From Betaproteobacteria bacterium (GTDB taxonomy: Bacteria > Pseudomonadota > Gammaproteobacteria > Burkholderiales > SG8-39), in the NCBI GenBank assembly GCA_005881355.1, contig VBDM01000010.1, positions 1 through 13,767 on the forward strand: DNA of 13,767 nt, read 5' to 3'. Of this stretch, positions 1-6,543 are shown in pieces (position 1 is the first letter of the stretch; every line of letters starts with the position of its first letter). The position numbers were made by a program, and so were the translations under genes. Under the pieces are notes generated by a model, which ran no database searches, was not told where the DNA came from, and was given only the letters and a program-made list of their open reading frames with translations.

Positions 1-1
1 C

Positions 2-508
2 ACGTTCGCTGCACGGCTCTCCGGTTACAACGAGGTTCACTTCATCGCCACGGTGCCCGCGCTCCGCGGCGCCGTCTCGACCAGGGCCCGCGGGAATTTC
101 CGGGCCGTGATCGATGACAGAGCGCAGCGGATCGATTACGAGCTGAGCTTCGAGGGCCTGGAGGCCGACGTCACCCAGTCGCATATCCACTTCGGCCAGC
201 GGCACACGGTCGGCGGCATCGTGGTCTGGCTCTGCCAGACTGCAGGCACCCCGGCCCCTGCAGCGGTCGCCGGTCTCACGCCGCTGTGCGGCGGTCCCCG
301 GGCAAATACCGTTACCGGGACGATCACCCCCGCCCAAGTGATCGAGGTGGTGGGGCAGGGGATCGCTCCTGGGGAGTTCGATGAGCTCGTTCGGGCGATC
401 CGCGCAGGCGCGACCTACGCCAACGTGCACTCCGTGACCTTCGGGCCATGGCGACGGCCATCGCGGCCGCGATTGATGGCCATGCGCACGGAAAAGGGCG
501 GCTACTGA
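2..508 (+). CDS. CHRD-domain protein, 5' end missing
   Basis: The reading frame is open from base 2, so the gene starts before the window. A GTG at 53 is internal, because the residues before it (LSGYNEV) already match the opening of a CHRD domain. CHRD is a beta-rich domain first described in chordin and common in secreted bacterial proteins; its biochemical role is not established. Visible family features are the IHFGQ segment followed by GGIVVWLCQ, the GTITPAQV strand, and the closing YANVH strand. A cysteine pair (LCQ...LCGG) may form a disulphide in an exported protein. The C-terminus is odd: after YANVHSVTF the usual GGEIRGQ-like ending is replaced by an arginine-rich tail, while another frame reads GHGDGHRGRD and stops at 476. 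This suggests a frameshift near 441-446. The gene converges on the Bug receptor gene. Confidence 0.75.
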   Translation, partial: TFAARLSGYNEVHFIATVPALRGAVSTRARGNFRAVIDDRAQRIDYELSFEGLEADVTQSHIHFGQRHTVGGIVVWLCQTAGTPAPAAVAGLTPLCGGPRANTVTGTITPAQVIEVVGQGIAPGEFDELVRAIRAGATYANVHSVTFGPWRRPSRPRLMAMRTEKGGY

Positions 509-545
509 GACTTTTGCTAGGCCAGCGGTCGAGGGCTGGGAGGTA

Positions 546-576
546 ACAGAGGGAGGGACTCTTCCCCTCCCTCTGT
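546..576. terminator. Strong hairpin between convergent genes
   Basis: A perfect 12-bp stem (546-557 paired with 565-576, ACAGAGGGAGGG against its complement) closes a 7-base loop. It lies 38 bases after the CHRD gene stop and about 30 bases past the Bug gene stop on the other strand. Neither side has a good T-tract, so it may block transcription in both directions or act as a 3' stabiliser rather than a classical intrinsic terminator. Confidence 0.6.
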
Positions 577-587
577 CCGTAACCTGT

Positions 588-602
588 GCGCACTCAGTGC
601 GC
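588..602 (-). terminator. Small hairpin after the Bug gene
   Basis: GCGCAC and GTGCGC (588-593 and 597-602) form a 6-bp stem around TCA, five bases downstream of the Bug stop codon on the minus strand. It has no T-tract. Together with the larger hairpin at 546-576 it probably marks the 3' end of the Bug transcript. Confidence 0.35.
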
Positions 603-607
603 GGAGT

Positions 608-1579
608 TTAGTCCGCGTACTGCCCTGCCTTCTTGATTATCGGGCCCCACTTGTCGATTTCAGACTTGAGGAACTTCTGCAGCGCTTCCGGGGTGGCGCG
701 GTCAAGCGGGTAGGCTTCGGCGCCGAGGTCGGCGAAGCGCTGCTTCACCGTCGCGTCCTTCAACGCTTCCTGCAGAGCGGCGACCAGCCTGTCGATCGCG
801 GGCTTGGGCGTGCCTTTGGGCGCGTACAGCCCGTGCCAGATGCCGACCTCGAAGCCCTTCAGCCCCAGCTCGTCGAGCGTCGGAATGTCCGGAAGCGACG
901 GCACGCGCTGCTTCGAAGTCACCGCATACGCCTTCACCTTGCCGCTCTTGATCTGGGAGGTGGTATTGGTGGTCTGGTCGCACATGAAATCCACCTGGCC
1001 GCCCAGCAGGTCGTTCATCGCCGGCGCGGTGCCCTTGTAGGGAACGGTCAGGAAGTCGGTCTGGATGGCGGTCATGAACAGCAGCCCGCACAGATGGGAG
1101 GCCGCTCCGATCCCGGCGTTCGCCAAGGTGACCTTGTCCTTGTTCGCCTTGATGTAGCCGAGGAACTCTTCGAAGTCCTTCGCCGGGAAGCTCTGCCGGG
1201 CGATGATCGTCATCGGCACGTCGTTGATGAGGCCGATGTACTCGAAATCCTCGAGCGGATTGAAGCGCAGGTTGCGGTACAGCGCCGGCGTCGTCGCCAT
1301 GCCGACATGGTGGATCAGGATCGTGTAGCCGTCCGGTTTCGCGTTCTTCACCTGCTCGGGCGCCAGAATTCCGCCCGCGCTCGGGCGGTTCTCGACGAGG
1401 ATCGTCTGGCCCAGGGGCTTTCCCATCGCCTGCGCCACCACGCGCGCGACGGTGTCGGTCGGTCCGCCCGCAGCGTAGGGAACCAGCATGACGACCGGCC
1501 GTGTCGGATAATTCTGCGCCGGTGCACTCGTCGCTGCCGCGAGCGCCGCCAAGGCCAGCAGGTTCTGCAGTCGTTTCAT
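608..1579 (-). CDS. Bug/TctC-family periplasmic solute-binding receptor
   Basis: This is a secreted receptor of the Bug (TctC) family, the extracytoplasmic subunit type used by tripartite tricarboxylate transporters and strongly expanded in Burkholderiales. The N-terminus is a signal peptide (basic KRLQ, then an alanine/leucine-rich core, cleavage probably after APAQ). Family hallmarks include VPYAAGGPTD near residues 33-42, VENRPSAGG, KPDGYTIL, VPYKGTAPAMNDLLGGQVD, and PSLPDIPTLDELG. The 323-residue length is normal. An ATG at 1585 is also possible, but the AGGAG at 1590-1594 lies only 4 bases from it and 10 bases from the ATG at 1579, so I prefer 1579 (MKRL). No TctA or TctB membrane genes are present, so it is an orphan receptor that would use a transporter encoded elsewhere. 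It follows the propeller gene by about 25 bases and is probably cotranscribed with it. The ligand is unknown. Confidence 0.93.
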   Translation of the reverse strand: MKRLQNLLALAALAAATSAPAQNYPTRPVVMLVPYAAGGPTDTVARVVAQAMGKPLGQTILVENRPSAGGILAPEQVKNAKPDGYTILIHHVGMATTPALYRNLRFNPLEDFEYIGLINDVPMTIIARQSFPAKDFEEFLGYIKANKDKVTLANAGIGAASHLCGLLFMTAIQTDFLTVPYKGTAPAMNDLLGGQVDFMCDQTTNTTSQIKSGKVKAYAVTSKQRVPSLPDIPTLDELGLKGFEVGIWHGLYAPKGTPKPAIDRLVAALQEALKDATVKQRFADLGAEAYPLDRATPEALQKFLKSEIDKWGPIIKKAGQYAD

Positions 1580-1604
1580 TTCCATTTGCTCCTTTTGTCG
1601 GTAC

Positions 1605-2588
1605 CTATTCGATGACCCCGAGCCGCCCGTTGTGCGAGCCCATGTACCAGAAGCGCCCCTGCGCGTCGACGATCGCCTTTCGGATGCCGACGTTCTTCGA
1701 GGGCAGCTTGAACACCTGGAATTGACCGGTCTTCGGATCGAGCATCGCCACCGTGTCGGTCTCGATCTCGTTGGCGAAGACGCGTCCCGCGCCGTCGACG
1801 GTCACGGCGTAGGGCCCGCCGTTCGCGCCGGCCGGCATCTCGTATTCCCTGATGATCTTGACCACCGCCGGATCGACGTGCGCGAGTTTCCCGTTGCCGT
1901 AAAGCGTGACCCACAGCGTGCCGTCCGGGGCGGCGGCCACACGGCGCGGCCGGGAGCCCGGTCCCATGTAAAGCTCCGAGATTTTCCCCGTCCTCGGGTC
2001 GATGATCCCCATTTTGTCCGCGCTCATGCGGCACACCCAGACGTTGCCCTGCCGGTCGAGCGCAAGGCCGTAGGGGCCGCCCGACATCCGATACTCCTTG
2101 ATCTCGCCGGTTTTGCGATCGAGCCGGCCGACGGAGCCGGACTGATTCGTGAACCAGATCGCGCCGGTATCGTCGATCACCAGCGTATGCGGGCTGCCGC
2201 CGGAAGGCGTACGGTGCTCGGTCACCTTGCCGGTCGAAGGATCCAGCTCTCCGATCGTGCCGTTGCCGTTGCCGGTGTACCAGACGCGGCCTTCCTTGTC
2301 GACAAGGAGACCGTGGGGATGCGCACCCGCGGGAAGGTTCCATTCGTTGAACTTCTGCGTCTTGGTGTCGAAGCGCCCAATGCGATCGCCTTGCATCACC
2401 GTGATGTAGATGTTGCCGTCGGGGCCGGGCGCGGGATCGCGCGCGAATTTCGGCGTGGGCACCGGCCACTCGGTGATTTTTCCGGAGAGCTGCTTCGTCC
2501 CCGGCGCGACGCCATAGTTCGAGCCGCCGGCGAGCGCTCCGGAGGCGACGAGGAGCAGCGGAACCGCTAAGAATGCGCAGCGTCGCAT
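1605..2588 (-). CDS. Secreted seven-bladed Vgb/SMP-30-like beta-propeller protein
   Basis: The 327-residue protein has a signal peptide (MRRC, hydrophobic core, cleavage near residue 20) and then about seven repeats of roughly 40 residues. Each carries a G.(I/V)W(Y/F).-type strand followed by IG.(L/F)D..TG. Examples are IGRFDTKT (70-77), IGELDPSTG (112-120), VGRLDRKTG (153-161) and MGIIDPRTG (193-201). The N-terminal strand ITEWPVP probably completes the last blade. This is the virginiamycin B lyase / streptogramin lyase-like fold, also shared with SMP-30-type lactonases. I could not map the catalytic His/Glu set reported for staphylococcal Vgb onto it, so antibiotic lyase activity should not be assumed; a lactonase or binding role is equally open. 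GGAG at 2595-2598 lies 6 bases from the ATG. Pairing with a Bug receptor suggests handling of an external small molecule. Confidence 0.88.
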   Translation of the reverse strand: MRRCAFLAVPLLLVASGALAGGSNYGVAPGTKQLSGKITEWPVPTPKFARDPAPGPDGNIYITVMQGDRIGRFDTKTQKFNEWNLPAGAHPHGLLVDKEGRVWYTGNGNGTIGELDPSTGKVTEHRTPSGGSPHTLVIDDTGAIWFTNQSGSVGRLDRKTGEIKEYRMSGGPYGLALDRQGNVWVCRMSADKMGIIDPRTGKISELYMGPGSRPRRVAAAPDGTLWVTLYGNGKLAHVDPAVVKIIREYEMPAGANGGPYAVTVDGAGRVFANEIETDTVAMLDPKTGQFQVFKLPSKNVGIRKAIVDAQGRFWYMGSHNGRLGVIE

Positions 2589-2624
2589 CGGAATCTCCGC
2601 CTGAGAATAGCTGCCGGTGGAATC

Positions 2625-2700
2625 TGGCGCGCCCGGCGCGAATCGAACGCGCGACCTATGGCTTCGGAGGCCATCACTCTATCCCCTGAGCTACGGGCGC
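2625..2700 (-). tRNA. tRNA-Arg (anticodon CCG)
   Basis: On the minus strand a full cloverleaf can be drawn. The acceptor GCGCCCG pairs with CGGGCGC, and the D arm is GCTC/GAGT with an AGGGGATA loop. The anticodon stem ATGGC/GCCAT encloses CTCCGAA, giving anticodon CCG, which reads CGG. The variable loop is AGGTC, and the T stem GCGCG/CGCGC encloses TTCGATT. The discriminator is G and the CCA end is encoded (2627-2625). All stems are intact except a normal G-T pair closing the D stem. No integrated element or repeated tRNA 3' end is visible next to it. Confidence 0.96.
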
Positions 2701-2710
2701 GGGGGAGGAA

Positions 2711-2716
2711 ATTATA
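2711..2716 (-). promoter_or_regulatory. TATAAT -10 box for the tRNA-Arg gene
   Basis: A consensus TATAAT on the minus strand ends 10 bases before the first tRNA nucleotide, which suits a very short leader. The TAA stop of the upstream LOG gene lies inside this box (GTATAAT). No convincing -35 hexamer is seen about 17 bases upstream, where the sequence is the end of the LOG coding region. Confidence 0.55.
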
Positions 2717-3305
2717 CACTGCGCGATCGAGCAGCCTGCGTCCCGTAAGACGCGGACGACAGATGGTCTTCGATGAAGCGCATGGCCTCATCGACCGACG
2801 CGGCCACGCGCAGCGTGCGCTCGACGCTCGGCCGCAGCACGCCGTAGGCGCGGAAGCGGTCGACCAAAGCGACGAACGGCTGCCAGAAGCCGTCGCTCGC
2901 GCACAGGATCACCGGTTTGTCCTGCAGGCGCAGATCGTTGAGCGTGAGCATTTCGATCAGCTCGTTGAGCGTGCCTATCCCCCCGGGGAGCGCGACGAAG
3001 AGATCGGCGGCCTCGGTCATGCGCTGCTTGCGCTCGGCGAGGGAGTCGACGATCACAAGCGTGCCGAGGTTGTCCGCGGCGCGCTCGGGCCGGATGAGAT
3101 GGCGCGGCATGATGCCGAGCACATCGCCGCCTGCGGCCGCTGCCGCGCGCGCGGCGATCCCCATCAGCCCCCGGCCGCTGCAGCCGTACACCAGGCGCAG
3201 GCCGCGCGCCGCGCATGCGGCGCCGAAATCCGCGGCCAGCTCGCGCGCGGCCTCCGGCAGGTCCTCGACCGCCGAGCAGAACAGGCACACCGAGCGCTGG
3301 GTCAT
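2712..3305 (-). CDS. LOG-family protein (nucleotide 5'-monophosphate phosphoribohydrolase type)
   Basis: The 197-residue Rossmann-fold protein carries the LOG signature PGGIGTLNE at residues 107-115, the preceding ERKQRM (91-96), and the N-terminal nucleotide-loop motif YGCSGRGLMG (40-49). LOG enzymes release the base from nucleoside 5'-monophosphates, including cytokinin nucleotides. Older annotations call them lysine decarboxylases, which is wrong for this family. The motif YGGG is more usual where this protein has YGCS, a modest deviation. Its ATG overlaps the nadC stop as ATGA (3302-3305), so translation is probably coupled to nadC; no strong ribosome site precedes it. The company of nadC suggests a role in nucleotide or pyridine salvage rather than hormone production, but the substrate cannot be read from sequence. 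Confidence 0.9.
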   Translation of the reverse strand: MTQRSVCLFCSAVEDLPEAARELAADFGAACAARGLRLVYGCSGRGLMGIAARAAAAAGGDVLGIMPRHLIRPERAADNLGTLVIVDSLAERKQRMTEAADLFVALPGGIGTLNELIEMLTLNDLRLQDKPVILCASDGFWQPFVALVDRFRAYGVLRPSVERTLRVAASVDEAMRFIEDHLSSASYGTQAARSRSV

Positions 3306-4150
3306 GATCGGCCCCCGATCACGGCGTCCAGGCCGATGTCCGCGGCCGGCGCCGATTGCGTGATCCGGCCGACGGAAATGAAATCGACGCCCGTCTCGGC
3401 GATCGCGCGGATGGTCTCCAGCCGCACTCCGCCCGACGCCTCGAGCGGAACCCGGCCGCCCGAGAGCGCGACCGCCTTGCGCAGCTCGTCCACGCTCATG
3501 TTGTCGAGCAGGATCATGTCGGCCCCCGCCTCGAGCGCCTCTTTCACTTGCTCGAGCGTGTCGCATTCGACTTCGACCTTCGTGAGCACGGGAGCGCCGG
3601 CGCGAGCGCGCTTCACCGCGGCCGAAATCGAGCCGCACACGCTGATATGGTTGTCCTTGATGAGCACGCCGTCGTCCAGCCGCAGGCGGTGGTTGCGCGC
3701 CCCGCCCAGGCGCGCGGCGTGTTTCTCCAGCGCGCGCAGGCCCGGCGTCGTCTTGCGCGTGTCGATCAGCGCCGCGCGCGTGCCGGCGATGCGCTCGGCG
3801 TACTGCGCAGCGAGCGTCGCGACCCCGGAGAGGTGCTGGAGAAAATTCAGGGCGGTGCGCTCCACCGCGAGCAAGCCGCGCGCCGGGCCTTCCACCCGTC
3901 CCATCGCGGTGCCGGCCTTGACGCGCTCGCCGTCCTTCACCCGCAGCTCGACGCGACACTCCGGCACGCGGCGACGGAACACCTGCGCCGCCACATCGAG
4001 CCCGGCAACGACGATGTCCTGGCGCGCGTTGAGCGCGAGCTCCGCGCGCGCATCGGCCGGGATCACCAGCTCCGAGGTCAGGTCGCAAAAGCCGATGTCC
4101 TCGGCGAGCGCCCGGTCGATCAGCTCTTCGACGACGGTGGGATCGATCAT
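3302..4150 (-). CDS. nadC: Nicotinate-nucleotide pyrophosphorylase (quinolinate phosphoribosyltransferase)
   Basis: NadC converts quinolinate and PRPP to nicotinate mononucleotide, CO2 and pyrophosphate in de novo NAD synthesis in the cytoplasm. The 282-residue protein is of normal length. It shows the N-terminal AEDIGFCDLTS region and RTALNFLQHLSG at 98-109. It also has the DTRKTTPGLR motif at 130-139 followed by LEKHA, KDNH at 165-168, KVEVEC at 191-196, LDNM at 215-218 and the closing GRITQSAPAADIGL. The frame stays open upstream to 4234, but the MIDPTVVEEL start at 4150 fits the family. The extra 28 residues would run into the divergent promoter region. No nadA or nadB is nearby. It is divergent from the cytochrome gene, with 66 bases between them, and is coupled to the LOG gene. 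No clear Shine-Dalgarno sequence precedes the ATG. Confidence 0.96.
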   Translation of the reverse strand: MIDPTVVEELIDRALAEDIGFCDLTSELVIPADARAELALNARQDIVVAGLDVAAQVFRRRVPECRVELRVKDGERVKAGTAMGRVEGPARGLLAVERTALNFLQHLSGVATLAAQYAERIAGTRAALIDTRKTTPGLRALEKHAARLGGARNHRLRLDDGVLIKDNHISVCGSISAAVKRARAGAPVLTKVEVECDTLEQVKEALEAGADMILLDNMSVDELRKAVALSGGRVPLEASGGVRLETIRAIAETGVDFISVGRITQSAPAADIGLDAVIGGRS

Positions 4151-4177
4151 GGAAAGGCGCAGTGTATCTGCAACCGC

Positions 4178-4183
4178 TATAAT
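4178..4183 (+). promoter_or_regulatory. TATAAT -10 box for the cytochrome gene
   Basis: A consensus TATAAT lies 33 bases before the cytochrome ATG in the 66-base divergent spacer with nadC. No good -35 hexamer is found at 16-18 bases. Just downstream, TGCGCG (4183-4188) and CGCGCA (4195-4200) form a 6-bp dyad around CTTTTC, which could be a 5' hairpin or an operator-like site. Nothing equally convincing is seen for nadC on the other strand. Confidence 0.45.
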
Positions 4184-4216
4184 GCGCGCTTTTCCGCGCA
4201 CGCTCGAGGCGCCAGA

Positions 4217-5032
4217 ATGAGCGGAAAACCGCACGAATCCCTGATCAAGACTCCCAAGCAGCTCGTCATCGTGCTGGTGCTCGCATTGATCGTCCCCATC
4301 ATCGTGATCGTCTTGCTCGCGAACCTGGCTACGAGCGGCAGGATCTACGACAAGGACAGCCCGGCGATGTCACCGCAGGAAGTCGCGAAACGCATCAGGC
4401 CGGTCGCCGAGGTCGGAATGAGCGCCGCAGGACCGGGCGGCAAGATCCTGAAGACCGGAGAGGAGGTCTACAGGTCGGTCTGCGTGGCCTGCCACGCGAC
4501 CGGAATCAGCAAGGCGCCGAAATTCGGCGACCGGCGCGACTGGGCGCGGCGCCTGAGAGAAGGCCAGAAGGCGCTTTTGCGGGTGGCGCTGAAGGGCCAA
4601 GGGCCGATGCCGCCGCGCGGCGGCGCGTCTGATCTCACCGACACCGAGGTCGAGCGCGCGGTCGTCTACATGGCCAACGCGGCCGGCGGAAAATTCAAGG
4701 AACCGGCGGCCCCTGCGCCTGCCAAGACGGCGGCCGCGCAGCACGCCGCGCACATGTCAACGGGGGCGCCGGCAACGGCGGCCGAAGGCAAACCGGACGG
4801 CAAGAAAATCTACGAGTCCACGTGCATGGCCTGCCACGGCGCAGGGGTGGCGAACGCGCCGAAATTCGGCGACAAAAAGGCCTGGGCGACGCACCTCATG
4901 CACGGCACCGGGCACCTCTACGAGAACGCGCTCAAGGGCACGGGCGCGATGCCACCCAAGGGCGGCAACCTCACTCTGTCGGAGGCGGAGGTCAAGGCAG
5001 CGGTCGATTACATGGTCAACGCGGTGAAATAA
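4217..5032 (+). CDS. Membrane-anchored diheme cytochrome c (tandem c5-type domains)
   Basis: The 271-residue protein has one N-terminal membrane segment (about residues 16-37) that should act as an uncleaved anchor, followed by two c-type heme domains facing the periplasm. The heme sites are CVACH (89-93) and CMACH (203-207). The likely axial methionines are M131 in GPMPPRGG and M245 in GAMPPKGG. The domains resemble each other closely (APKFGD and MPP.GG in both), which points to internal duplication. They are joined by an Ala/Pro-rich linker (about 161-190). Such proteins pass electrons between respiratory complexes; the partner is not shown here. The frame is open far upstream over nadC, but MSGKPHE at 4217 is the only start that places the anchor at the N-terminus. 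A strong terminator follows. Confidence 0.93.
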   Translation: MSGKPHESLIKTPKQLVIVLVLALIVPIIVIVLLANLATSGRIYDKDSPAMSPQEVAKRIRPVAEVGMSAAGPGGKILKTGEEVYRSVCVACHATGISKAPKFGDRRDWARRLREGQKALLRVALKGQGPMPPRGGASDLTDTEVERAVVYMANAAGGKFKEPAAPAPAKTAAAQHAAHMSTGAPATAAEGKPDGKKIYESTCMACHGAGVANAPKFGDKKAWATHLMHGTGHLYENALKGTGAMPPKGGNLTLSEAEVKAAVDYMVNAVK

Positions 5033-5052
5033 GGCGGCCGCCTCGGACGCGG

Positions 5053-5083
5053 ACGGGGCGGAGTCGCCGCCCCGTTTTTGTTT
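5053..5083 (+). terminator. Rho-independent terminator after the cytochrome gene
   Basis: A perfect 9-bp GC-rich stem (5053-5061 with 5067-5075) with loop AGTCG is followed by TTTTTGTTT. It begins 21 bases after the cytochrome stop. Its T-tract ends just before the Shine-Dalgarno GGAGG (5086-5090) of the next gene, leaving no room for a separate promoter after it. GGCGGC at 5033-5038 could pair instead with GCCGCC at 5066-5071 and disrupt the stem. Confidence 0.85.
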
Positions 5084-5097
5084 CCGGAGGATCCCCC

Positions 5098-5478
5098 ATG
5101 ATCGACCACCTCGATCACTTCGTCCTCACCACGGCGCGCACCGAGCAGTGCATCGATTTCTACACCCGGGTGCTGGGATTGAAGCTCGAGCGCTTCGGCG
5201 AGGGCCGCATGGCGCTCAAGTTCGGCCGCCAGAAGATCAATCTCCACGAAAAGGGAAAAGAATTCGAGCCCAGGGCGACGCTCGCCGCCCCGGGGACGCT
5301 CGACATCTGCTTCATTGCGGCGGTGCCGCTCAAGGACGTGATCGCTCGCCTTGCCGCGTGCAACGTGCCTATCATAGAGGGGCCCGTGATGAAAACCGGC
5401 GCACAGGGACCGATCCGCTCGGTGTACGTACGCGATCCGGACGGCAACCTGGTCGAAATTTCAGAGCAGGCCGTTTGA
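5098..5478 (+). CDS. VOC-family (glyoxalase/bleomycin-resistance fold) metalloprotein
   Basis: The 126-residue protein is a single vicinal-oxygen-chelate unit, of the small type often labelled 'VOC family virulence protein' and related to GLOD5. It opens with IDHLDHFVLTT and has the CIDFYTRVLGL helix, INLHEKG, and the terminal DPDGNLVEIS motif. Plausible metal ligands are H7, H50 and E120. The enzymatic substrate is unknown; the fold covers lyases, isomerases, dioxygenases and resistance proteins. GGAGG at 5086-5090 is 7 bases from the ATG, fixing this start. The longer open frame upstream crosses the terminator and cytochrome gene and is not real coding. It ends 27 bases before dctP, so it is probably the first gene of the TRAP operon and may act on the transported compound. 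Confidence 0.92.
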   Translation: MIDHLDHFVLTTARTEQCIDFYTRVLGLKLERFGEGRMALKFGRQKINLHEKGKEFEPRATLAAPGTLDICFIAAVPLKDVIARLAACNVPIIEGPVMKTGAQGPIRSVYVRDPDGNLVEISEQAV

Positions 5479-5505
5479 GCCTGCATGTCGATAGGAGGGA
5501 AGACC

Positions 5506-6492
5506 ATGAAGCTCGTGCAATTCGCCGGAGCAGTGATCGCCTCCGCGCTTTTCACCGGCGCGCAGGCGCAGCAACCCGCATCTCAGTCCATTGTCGTCAA
5601 GTTCAGCCATGTTGTCGCCGACGAGACGCCCAAGGGCAAGGGCGCGATCCGCTTCAAGGAGCTCGCCGAAGCGAAAACCAAGGGCCGGGTGAAGGTCGAG
5701 GTCTATCCCAACAGCCAGCTCTACAAGGACCGCGAGGAGCTCGAGGCGCTGCAACTGGGCGCGGTGCAGATGCTCGCGCCCTCGGTGTCGAAGTTCGGCC
5801 CCTTGGGCGTGCGCAAGTTCGAGGTATTCGATCTGCCCTACATGTTCCCGGACAACAAGTCGCTCGAACACGTGGTCGAGGGTCCGGTCGGCACGGGGCT
5901 GTTCAAGCTGCTCGAACCCAAGGGCATCGTCGGCCTCGCCTACTGGTTCAACGGCTTCAAGGAATTCACCGCCAACAGGCCGCTCAGGAAGCTCGACGAC
6001 TTCAAGGGCATGAAAATCCGCATCCAGTCCTCGAAGATCCTCGAGGGCGAGATCAAGGCGTTCGGCGCGATCCCGCAGGTGATGGCGTTCTCCGAGGTCT
6101 ACACCGCGAACACGCCCTCGAACAAGTACACGCAAAAGATGCACGAGGTGCAGAAGCACATGACGTTGTCGGACCACGGCGTGGTGATGTACGCGGTGAT
6201 CGTCAACAAGAAATTCTGGGACGGCCTGCCGGCGGATATCCGCAAAGCCTTGAGCGAGGCGATGGCGGAAGCGACGAAGTACGTGTGGGACATCGCCAGG
6301 CGCGAAAACGAGGACGCGCTGGCGAAGATCAAGGCTGCGAAGACCACCGAGGTCTACGTGCTGCCGCCGGCGGAAAAGGCAGCGTGGCGCAAGGCGATGC
6401 TGCCGCTCTACCGGGAGTACGAGGGCGTGGTCGGCAAGGACACGCTGCAGGCGATCGAAAAAACGGTCGCGCAATCCGCCGTGAAAAAATAG
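5506..6492 (+). CDS. dctP: TRAP transporter periplasmic receptor, with a deletion in the binding segment
   Basis: This is the extracytoplasmic solute receptor of a C4-dicarboxylate-type (DctP) TRAP transporter, which hands ligand to DctQM for sodium-coupled uptake. It has 328 residues with a signal peptide (MKLVQFAGAV...AQAQ). Family marks are FSHVVADETPKGKGA, the YPNSQLYKDREELEALQLGAVQM block, FDLPYMF, and GMKIRIQ with R172, the usual carboxylate-binding arginine position. It also has the SDHG...NKKFWDGLPADIR block. At residues 201/202 (bases 6108/6109) the conserved LQTGVVDGQE-like decapeptide is absent: FSEVYTA joins directly to NTPSNKYTQK. The frame is kept and the rest of the protein looks intact. 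AGGAGG at 5493-5498, 7 bases from the ATG, selects this start over the ATG at 5485. It may have altered ligand specificity or be inactive. Confidence 0.94.
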   Translation: MKLVQFAGAVIASALFTGAQAQQPASQSIVVKFSHVVADETPKGKGAIRFKELAEAKTKGRVKVEVYPNSQLYKDREELEALQLGAVQMLAPSVSKFGPLGVRKFEVFDLPYMFPDNKSLEHVVEGPVGTGLFKLLEPKGIVGLAYWFNGFKEFTANRPLRKLDDFKGMKIRIQSSKILEGEIKAFGAIPQVMAFSEVYTANTPSNKYTQKMHEVQKHMTLSDHGVVMYAVIVNKKFWDGLPADIRKALSEAMAEATKYVWDIARRENEDALAKIKAAKTTEVYVLPPAEKAAWRKAMLPLYREYEGVVGKDTLQAIEKTVAQSAVKK

Positions 6493-6527
6493 CCGGCCGC
6501 GCCGGCGGCTGACGCGGGCTCGCCCGC
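6492..6527 (+). other. Two GC hairpins between dctP and dctQ
   Basis: GCCGGC/GCCGGC (6492-6497 and 6501-6506, loop CGC) is followed by GCGGG/CCCGC (6514-6518 and 6523-6527, loop CTCG). Neither has a T-tract. Such hairpins after the receptor gene can stabilise its mRNA and raise receptor levels above the membrane subunits; that role is inferred here. Confidence 0.4.
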
Positions 6528-6543
6528 CCCGCGCGGCATATTC

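Noticed and set aside
1605..2588. Streptogramin (virginiamycin B) resistance lyase
   Set aside because: The fold is similar, but the protein is secreted and the known catalytic residues could not be placed, so a resistance call is not supported.
2625..2700. tRNA-Arg as an integration site of a mobile element
   Set aside because: No integrase and no repeat of the tRNA 3' end is seen in the window.
3356..4216. Upstream extension of the cytochrome frame
   Set aside because: It lies antisense to nadC and would bury the membrane anchor; ATG 4217 with a TATAAT 33 bases upstream is better.
2658..4220. 520-codon open frame on the plus strand across tRNA, LOG and nadC
   Set aside because: It runs through the tRNA and two clearly recognised minus-strand genes, and its translation is low-complexity Ser/Arg/Ala.
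4151..4234. N-terminal extension of nadC to 4234
   Set aside because: The extra 28 residues are not typical of the family and would occupy the divergent promoter and the start of the cytochrome gene.
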